From NCBI RefSeq assembly GCF_001205715.1, contig NZ_AQQZ01000003.1, forward strand, positions 248,001 to 312,000: a stretch of DNA of 64,000 nt, in the 5' to 3' direction. The notes under the pieces were generated by a model that saw only the letters and a program-made list of their open reading frames with translations, searched no databases and was not told the DNA's origin. A program made the position numbers and the translations under genes. How positions within the stretch are numbered: position 1 is the stretch's first letter; each line of letters begins with the position of its first letter. Shown here in pieces: positions 63,729-64,000 of this stretch. Source of the stretch: Pseudaestuariivita atlantica (GTDB lineage Bacteria; Pseudomonadota; Alphaproteobacteria; Rhodobacterales; Rhodobacteraceae).

Positions 63729-64000
63729 TCAGCTTTCGCTGAGGGCGACCTTCATGTCCTTGACCTGGTAGATCACCTCGCCATCGGCCTCGACCCGGCC
63801 ATCGGCCACGCCCATTGTCAGGCGGCGGGTCTGAACGGCCTTGGTGAAATCGACGTAATAGGTCAGCATCTTGCGGTCCGGGCGGACCATGCCGGTGAGT
63901 TTCACCTCGCCCACGCCCAGCGCGTAGCCCCGCCCCGTCCAGCCGCGCCAGCCGAGGTTGAAGCCGGTCAGTTGCCACAGCCCGTCGAGGCCGAGGCAGC
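63729..64000 (-). CDS. fabA: 3-hydroxydecanoyl-ACP dehydratase/isomerase FabA, 3' part (cut by window edge)
   Basis: The last 90 codons of FabA; the 5' part lies beyond the right edge. [17 protein letters not shown] contains the catalytic Asp (Asp84 of the E. coli enzyme). Then come [15 protein letters not shown], the [17 protein letters not shown] strand and the C-terminal [12 protein letters not shown]. FabA forms the cis double bond in unsaturated fatty acids. It heads the fabA-fabB-fabI order. Confidence 0.95.
   Translation of the reverse strand, partial: CLGLDGLWQLTGFNLGWRGWTGRGYALGVGEVKLTGMVRPDRKMLTYYVDFTKAVQTRRLTMGVADGRVEADGEVIYQVKDMKVALSES

Noticed and set aside
1-64000. CRISPR arrays, insertion sequences, prophage
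   Set aside because: I saw no regularly spaced short repeats, transposase or phage structural genes.

Overview
The window is GC-rich chromosomal DNA, very probably from a marine Rhodobacteraceae (Roseobacter-group) alphaproteobacterium. The evidence is: three TRAP-type transport modules; an Lrp-type PutR divergent from a long bifunctional PutA; acyl-CoA dehydrogenase, synthetase and thiolase genes of roseobacter type; a fabA-fabB-fabI operon; and a SAM-SAH riboswitch in front of metK, a class known essentially from Rhodobacterales. No rRNA, CRISPR array, phage or insertion sequence was seen.

Layout. 1-1821: 5' part of a giant BapA-like adhesin that runs off the left edge. 2083-9878: a regulated catabolic locus (Gfo/Idh dehydrogenase, GntR/UTRA regulator, SsuD-like monooxygenase, aldo/keto reductase, flavin reductase, DctQMP TRAP transporter) that resembles an oxidative desulfonation cassette. 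9943-13659: lone efflux adaptor, Sel1-like protein, di-haem peroxidase and phytanoyl-CoA dioxygenase. 13780-20450: tRNA-Arg, omega-aminotransferase, RpiR regulator, then a TAXI-type TRAP system with a universal stress protein. The TAXI binding-protein gene has one in-frame TGA at a position I recall as cysteine in relatives, followed by a SECIS-like hairpin, so it may be a selenoprotein. 20472-29553: kinase-like protein, tRNA-Leu, TPR protein, putR/putA, rhomboid, GFA protein, inositol phosphatase and small secreted proteins.

29885-30894 is visibly AT-rich foreign DNA with a 54-residue zinc-ribbon protein and a TIR-like nucleotide-binding protein, fused to the end of thyX by a GTGA overlap. 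31994-34527 encodes a surface lipoprotein and a Slam-like outer-membrane protein. 34611-43562 is a fatty-acid or branched-chain beta-oxidation operon under a MerR regulator with an ACGT-rich operator region. 43893-50020: sulfotransferase, DMT exporter, acyl-CoA synthetase, acetyltransferase, serine hydrolase and a membrane protein. 50108-60410: trmB, ClpP-like protein, metK with riboswitch, lnt-corC-ybeY-phoH, a lipoprotein/OmpA pair sharing a small domain, miaB and a glycosyltransferase-like protein. 60486-64000: ferredoxin-NADP-type reductase, RDD protein, fabI, fabB and the 3' end of fabA.

Function. Most of the window is uptake plus catabolism of organic acids, amino acids and acyl chains, with housekeeping genes at the right end. 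The least explained items are the TGA-containing TAXI gene, the AT-rich TIR island, the lipoprotein/Slam pair, and two pairs of secreted proteins that share uncharacterised cysteine motifs. All functions are read from sequence; no search or structure prediction was run.
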